The notes beneath the pieces are model-generated. The model saw nothing but the letters and a program-made list of their open reading frames with translations. It was not told the DNA's origin and did not search any database. DNA of 9,807 nt from the NCBI GenBank assembly GCA_036393295.1, contig DASWHF010000090.1, positions 1 through 9,807 on the forward strand, given 5' to 3'. This document shows positions 7,025 to 9,807 of the stretch, piece after piece; within the stretch, counting starts at the first letter, position 1; every line of letters begins with the position of its first letter. Source of the stretch: DASWHF01 sp036393295 (GTDB lineage Bacteria > Pseudomonadota > Gammaproteobacteria > Acidiferrobacterales > UBA6901). Made by a program: the position numbers and the translations under genes.

Positions 7025-7444
7025 TCAGCGTTTCTTCTTCAAGATCTTCAGAAACTCCACGGCCGTCACAATGCGCGTGGCGCCGACCCGCTTGAGCGAC
7101 AGCAGCCCGCGCCGGTCGCCGGTAACCAGGTAATCGGCCTCACCGCCAATGGCCATCGCGAGCACGGGGTTGTCTTGCGGGTCACGGGACAGGTCCACGT
7201 CCGGCAACTCGGTCAGCACCGTGGCGTGGCGCTTGAGGCCGTTGACGAGGTTGCCGGCCTCGGTGGGCTTGAGGAATTTCCTGACTCTTTCGTAACGACT
7301 CGCGCGACGAAATTCCCCGAGCTGCCATATCGAAGTAATGAGCGTGAAACGCTACTTGCGCCAGGCCTGATAGAGCTGGTCCGGCGGTGTGTCGGCGGTG
7401 ATCAAGGCCGCAATCAGGATGCCGGTGTCGAGAACGACCCGCAT
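7025..7444 (-). pseudogene. PIN-domain toxin gene split by an in-frame amber codon
   Basis: Read from ATG 7444 in one continuous frame, this gives a 139-codon PIN-domain protein with a single TAG at codon 31 (7354-7352), between AWRK and RFTLITS. All four expected acidic residues are present across the full frame: Asp6 in MRVVLDTGILIAAL, Glu44 in IWQLGEFRRA, Asp91 in DPQDNPVLAMA and Asp110 in YLVTGDRRG. Asp6 lies before the stop and the other three after it, so neither piece alone has a complete metal site. A GTG at 7219 could start only the last 64 residues. The ATG follows the stop of a ribbon-helix-helix antitoxin by 3 bp, as expected for a TA operon. No frameshift or other stop is seen, so the lesion is recent, a sequencing error, or suppressed. 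PIN proteins of this type are ribonucleases. Confidence 0.85.
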
Positions 7445-7447
7445 CGT

Positions 7448-7678
7448 TTATCTGCGCGCGCCGACGGCCTCTTCGATCGCCTCCAGAATCTCCTTCTGCG
7501 AGTACGCGCGGTTGCGCTTCTTGACGTTTTCCACGGTGAGCTCGAACAACCGCGCCTGCACCGCCTCGTCCACGAACCGGGAGATGTCGCCCTTCTTGCC
7601 GCCCTTGCGGGCGAGATAGATGCGCAAGGCGCGATCCGTGGCCTCGGGGACGACAACGGACCAGCGGATATTGCTCAT
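7448..7678 (-). CDS. Ribbon-helix-helix antitoxin upstream of the PIN gene
   Basis: A 76-residue protein that begins with a beta strand, IRWSVVVPEATDRALRIYLA, followed by helices (GDISRFVDEAVQARLFELTVENV) and a charged tail (QKEILEAIEEAVGARR). A short N-terminal strand and two helices fit the ribbon-helix-helix DNA-binding fold of TA antitoxins, with the tail binding the toxin. ATG 7678 is chosen over a start 10 residues upstream because GAGG lies 9 bases before it and the conserved part begins there. It precedes the broken PIN gene by 3 bp and lies just downstream of two perfect palindromes that form a likely operator. Although its toxin partner is interrupted, this gene looks intact and may still repress its promoter or neutralise related PIN toxins. 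Confidence 0.8.
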   Translation of the reverse strand: MSNIRWSVVVPEATDRALRIYLARKGGKKGDISRFVDEAVQARLFELTVENVKKRNRAYSQKEILEAIEEAVGARR

Positions 7679-7703
7679 GGCGGGAACCCTCAGTCTGGAT
7701 CGG

Positions 7704-7740
7704 ATCATATGATGATATGCGCATATCCGCCCGTCGACAA
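7704..7740 (-). promoter_or_regulatory. Promoter and double-palindrome operator of the RHH-PIN operon
   Basis: On the minus strand TTGTCG (7740-7735) and TATCAT (7717-7712) are 17 bp apart, 34 bp upstream of the antitoxin ATG. Two adjacent perfect palindromes overlap it: ATCATATGAT (7704-7713) and GATATGCGCATATC (7714-7727). Together they cover the -10 and most of the spacer. Paired sites like this suit cooperative binding by ribbon-helix-helix dimers. The block is AT-rich against a GC-rich background. Confidence 0.6.
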
Positions 7741-7920
7741 TTCGATGCCGGTCAGGACGCGGCTCCGTGGTTTGGGGGGTGAAGTGGGCGATTTAAGGGC
7801 GATAGTGCGGGCGAAATTGCCGGAGTTTGGTTTTGGGTCAGGGGGTTATGGAGGTCCGACCCTGCCAACCCTATGGCTTTGTCTGGCTAACGAATAAACC
7901 GTCACCCGGATTGATCGGTG

Positions 7921-8301
7921 TTACGGATCAAATCGTTCGATTTTAAGCGCTTCGACGGCGGCAAAATGCCTGGTGTTGCCGGTAACTAGGGTAAGGTCGT
8001 GCACCAGCGCGGTGGCAGCGATCAGAGCATCGGCGAGCTGCAGGCCGTCGGTAAGCGCGTGCGCATCCACCAGCGCCATCGCCCGTTCCGAAATAGTCGG
8101 TGTGAGCGGAAGAATCTGGGTCTGCTGAACGGCCAGCCCACGCTTGGTGCGCCGCAACTCGTCCATGCTGCGACAGCCCTGGGCGAGTTCAAGATAGGTG
8201 ATCGTGGAAATCCGCCAGGGGTTGATCTGCATTAAGCGCGCCTTGGCCCCTGCATGACCGCGCGTGAACCAGATCAGGACATCCGAGTCGATCAGCATCA
8301 T
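7921..8301 (-). CDS. vapC: PIN-domain ribonuclease toxin VapC
   Basis: A 126-residue VapC. The PIN active-site acids are in place: Asp5 in LIDSDVLIWF, Glu38 in TYLELAQG, and Asp91 in LQLADALIAATA. LVTGNTRHF near the C-terminus supplies Asn109, where many relatives have Asn or Asp. VapC toxins are magnesium-dependent RNases that cut tRNA or rRNA; the target here is unknown. The length is normal for the family. Two ATG codons in a row (8301 and 8298) open the gene, 9 bp after the antitoxin stop, with no strong Shine-Dalgarno sequence, so translation is probably coupled to the antitoxin. The 180 bp between its stop and the next promoter hold nothing I can assign. Confidence 0.92.
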   Translation of the reverse strand: MMLIDSDVLIWFTRGHAGAKARLMQINPWRISTITYLELAQGCRSMDELRRTKRGLAVQQTQILPLTPTISERAMALVDAHALTDGLQLADALIAATALVHDLTLVTGNTRHFAAVEALKIERFDP

Positions 8302-8310
8302 ACACCGCGG

Positions 8311-8544
8311 TCAGAAGCGGGGTGCGCGCAACTTGCGCACGTAGGCTTCGACGTCCGATAGCTCTTCACGGTCACGCCACATCCCGAACAAGGGATTCTC
8401 AGCTTCCTGTTCAGCCACTTCCCGCGACTCCGTCTCTTCCTCGATGCGCACCGTCACGCGCGCGTCGGCCGCCGTGCGCAACCGCGCACGCCAGTCCTCG
8501 GGCAGCTCGCTCACCTTCACGTGCTCAATTATGATGGCACTCAT
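8311..8544 (-). CDS. VapB-type antitoxin paired with VapC
   Basis: A 77-residue acidic protein beginning MSAIIIEHVKVSELPEDWR and continuing RTAADARVTVRIEEETE, then NPLFGMWRDREELSDVEAYVRKLRAPRF. The N-terminal half would dimerise or bind DNA. The FGMWRDREEL-VEAYVRKLRAPRF segment is a pattern I associate with VapC-binding antitoxin tails. The ATG follows GAGGTGAACG, a strong Shine-Dalgarno sequence about 4 bases away. It is the first gene of the operon, 9 bp before vapC. I did not find a convincing promoter in the 168 bp upstream; a TATACT at 8658-8653 lacks a good -35. Confidence 0.82.
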   Translation of the reverse strand: MSAIIIEHVKVSELPEDWRARLRTAADARVTVRIEEETESREVAEQEAENPLFGMWRDREELSDVEAYVRKLRAPRF

Positions 8545-8695
8545 CGTTCACCTCATTTGCAAGCGGCCGCACGGATCGCGCTGTCATGGATCCGGTCTTA
8601 TGCTGGCACGATGTTGCAGTGCAGAACTTGACCCTGTTTACACACAGCTTACAGTATAGGCAACGACCATGTTTTTAGTCCAGCCTATTCAGTAT

Positions 8696-8714
8696 CAGGG
8701 GACAGACCACGTTT
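8696..8714 (-). repeat. RAYT-flanking motif, left copy
   Basis: On the minus strand the sequence AAACGTGGTCTGTCCCCTG begins inside the stop codon of the RAYT gene. It matches AAACGTGGTACGTCCCCTA at 9600-9618 (plus strand) at 16 of 19 positions, in inverted orientation across the gene. It may belong to the repeat family mobilised by this transposase, but that is inference. Confidence 0.55.
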
Positions 8715-9450
8715 AATCGTATTGACCACCCACCCTTATCTGTCTCAAATCCTGCTTGAGCCTCCGCTCCCGCCTGGGCCTTCCCGGCCGCCCGCGCGTC
8801 ACCCGCCGAGCCAGCATGCGCTCGATCTCGACTCGAAACCGCTCATTGCCCAAAGCAACATTTCCGTTGGTCGCTGCGCGGATTTCGGCAAGGCGCTCGG
8901 TGTCGAGACGCTTCGCGAAAAGCCCCATGTAGGCGGCGCGTCGCTCCGTCTCGGTTGGCCCAAGCTGCAGAAATTCCGGATGGGGCGCCAACAGTGCATT
9001 GACTCGCCCTTCGGCATTCGCCCGATAACTCGACCATCGGTATTCGCGCGGGTGCGACACTATGCCAGCACGCACTGGGTTGAGCTCGATATAGCGATAG
9101 CAGGCCAAGACGTATTCCTCGCTCTGTGTCAGACAGGAACGATACCGCCCCTCCCACAGTGTGCCGCTGCGCCGATAGGTGCGGTTGATGTATTGCACAT
9201 AACGCTGCCCGAGGTGCTTCATCAACAGGCCGGCGCTATCGCGCCGCTCCGGCGTCAGCAGCAAGTGCACGTGGTTGGTCATCAGCACATAGGCATGCAG
9301 CGCACAGCCGTAGCGCTCGGCCAGCACTTCCAGGGTGTCGAGATAGCGCCGATAGTCCTCATCGGCGTAGAAGCATGCCGAGCGGTTGTTACCGCGTTGA
9401 ATGATGTGCCAGGGGCTTCCGGCGACGGCCAGGCGGGCACGGCGTGGCAT
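8713..9450 (-). CDS. REP-associated tyrosine transposase (RAYT, Y1/IS200-like)
   Basis: A 245-residue Y1-family HUH transposase of the RAYT type. The order of motifs is MPRRARLAVAGSPWHIIQRGNNR, then LHAYVLMTNHVHLLL with the metal-binding His60-x-His62, GTLWEGRYRS (96-105), and CYRYIELNPVRAG (117-129), which contains the likely nucleophilic tyrosine. A long basic C-terminus (ERFRVEIERMLARRVTRGRPGRPRRERR) follows. Such proteins nick single-stranded DNA at palindromic REP elements and are usually single-copy domesticated genes. An upstream in-frame TTG at 9471 exists, but ATG 9450 is chosen because relatives start MPRRARL and AGGA lies 9 bases upstream. No frameshift or stop is seen, so it looks functional. 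Short inverted motifs lie on both sides. Confidence 0.93.
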   Translation of the reverse strand: MPRRARLAVAGSPWHIIQRGNNRSACFYADEDYRRYLDTLEVLAERYGCALHAYVLMTNHVHLLLTPERRDSAGLLMKHLGQRYVQYINRTYRRSGTLWEGRYRSCLTQSEEYVLACYRYIELNPVRAGIVSHPREYRWSSYRANAEGRVNALLAPHPEFLQLGPTETERRAAYMGLFAKRLDTERLAEIRAATNGNVALGNERFRVEIERMLARRVTRGRPGRPRRERRLKQDLRQIRVGGQYD

Positions 9451-9497
9451 GGTTGATTTTCCTGTCAGCAACTGCGAGTTGATTCGGGAATAGCCTA

Positions 9498-9517
9498 CCG
9501 ACGCCTACGGCCGTCGG
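9498..9517. repeat. Short palindrome upstream of RAYT, candidate REP-like hairpin
   Basis: CCGACG (9498-9503) and CGTCGG (9512-9517) form a 6-bp stem with an 8-base loop, about 48 bp upstream of the RAYT start. RAYT genes are normally flanked by REP palindromes, so the position is suggestive. The stem is short and only one copy was found here. It overlaps the end of the frame read from the IS256-like fragment. Confidence 0.3.
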
Positions 9518-9594
9518 CAACAGCGGATCGGGTGCTGAAAGACAGGGAAATGAATTGGTGAGGGCGATCGTGATGCGGGGGTTCAGATACAGCC

Positions 9595-9650
9595 ACAGAA
9601 AACGTGGTACGTCCCCTATGGTACAGAAAACGTGGTACGTCCCCTATGGT
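9595..9650 (+). repeat. Two perfect 28-bp tandem repeats
   Basis: Two identical 28-bp units, 9595-9622 and 9623-9650, each begin ACAGAAAACG and end CCCCTATGGT. Each contains AAACGTGGTACGTCCCCT, the same motif (inverted) as at the RAYT stop codon. Within the motif ACGT-N3-ACGT could fold into a small hairpin. The exact identity of the units suggests a recent duplication. Confidence 0.92.
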
Positions 9651-9671
9651 ACTAAGATTGGTACTAAGATT
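9648..9671 (+). repeat. Two perfect 12-bp tandem repeats
   Basis: GGTACTAAGATT occurs twice in direct succession (9648-9659 and 9660-9671). The first copy overlaps the end of the second 28-bp unit by 3 bp. The array stops right where IS256-type homology begins, which marks the breakpoint. Confidence 0.9.
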
Positions 9672-9807
9672 GACGCCGAGCGCCAGGTACACGGCCTTCA
9701 CGCGCACCGCGCCGTTGTCCCGCACCTTCGCGTGGAGGCAGTCGAGGTAGACGATGGGATAGAGCGCCTCGAGCGGCCGGGCCTGCCAGGCCTTCACCTC
9801 GTCCAGG

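Larger units (their letters stand above)
9495..9807 (-). pseudogene. IS256-family (Mutator-type) transposase, truncated
   Basis: Entering from the right edge, the minus strand codes for LDEVKAWQARPLEALYPIVYLDCLHAKVRD followed by NGAVRVKAVYLALGVN. This is the start of the catalytic core of IS256-type DDE transposases; the Asp in VYLDCLH is the first catalytic acid. Homology stops at LGVN, near 9673. The normal continuation (the rest of the core, with the second Asp and the Glu) is missing. Instead the frame runs through tandem 12-bp and 28-bp repeats (LSTNLSTIGDVPRF...) and unrelated sequence to a TAG at 9495. The element is therefore a 3'-truncated remnant here, and its 5' part lies beyond the window. 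Only about 135 bp are true transposase sequence. Confidence 0.85.

Noticed and set aside
8595..8712. Search for classical REP palindromes or a terminator between RAYT and the VapBC antitoxin.
   Set aside because: Only a 6-bp ATAGGC/GCCTAT pairing with a loop of about 20 bases was found, which is too weak to call.
9519..9536. CAACAGCGGATCGxGTGC-like similarity between about 6886 and 9519.
   Set aside because: There are only two short, imperfect copies with no structural context; coincidence is likely.

Overview
The window reads as chromosomal DNA of a GC-rich proteobacterium, probably gamma- or betaproteobacterial. The evidence is a MetH C-terminus of the proteobacterial type, GC-rich third codon positions, many GGDEF/EAL and PAS proteins, and a RAYT-type transposase. 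Apart from the metH tail at the left edge, every gene I can support lies on the minus strand, so the window is best read from right to left. The species cannot be fixed from this sequence.

Region 1 (2-776): the end of metH (cobalamin-dependent methionine synthase, plus strand) runs into a convergent ParE/RelE-type toxin gene, whose antitoxin lies just upstream. Region 2 (878-5886): three signalling genes in a row. From upstream to downstream they are a soluble receiver-histidine kinase (REC-HisKA-HATPase), a membrane-anchored diguanylate cyclase (six predicted TM helices plus GGDEF), and a large PAS-PAS-PAS-GGDEF-EAL protein with all recognisable catalytic residues. Together they look like a phosphorelay and cyclic-di-GMP control locus, but the gaps of about 109 and 217 bp leave room for separate promoters.

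Region 3 (6096-8544): an accessory block with three consecutive toxin-antitoxin (TA) loci of different architecture. The first is a HigBA-like pair (RelE/ParE toxin first, XRE antitoxin second, ATGA overlap). The second is a ribbon-helix-helix antitoxin followed by a PIN-domain toxin gene that is broken by one in-frame amber codon. The third is an intact VapBC pair. Two of these loci have promoters with inverted repeats that look like autoregulatory operators.

Region 4 (8696-9807): a RAYT/IS200-like Y1 transposase gene flanked by inverted copies of an AAACGTGGTnnGTCCCCT motif. On the right side the motif lies in a 28-bp tandem duplication, which abuts a 12-bp tandem duplication and then a truncated IS256-family (Mutator-type) transposase that runs off the window edge.

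No tRNA, rRNA, CRISPR array or phage structural gene was seen. Nothing here is clearly a wholly new system. The points most worth following are the amber-split PIN toxin beside an apparently intact antitoxin and operator, the flanking repeats around the RAYT gene, and the phased GGTAC repeat array at the transposase breakpoint.
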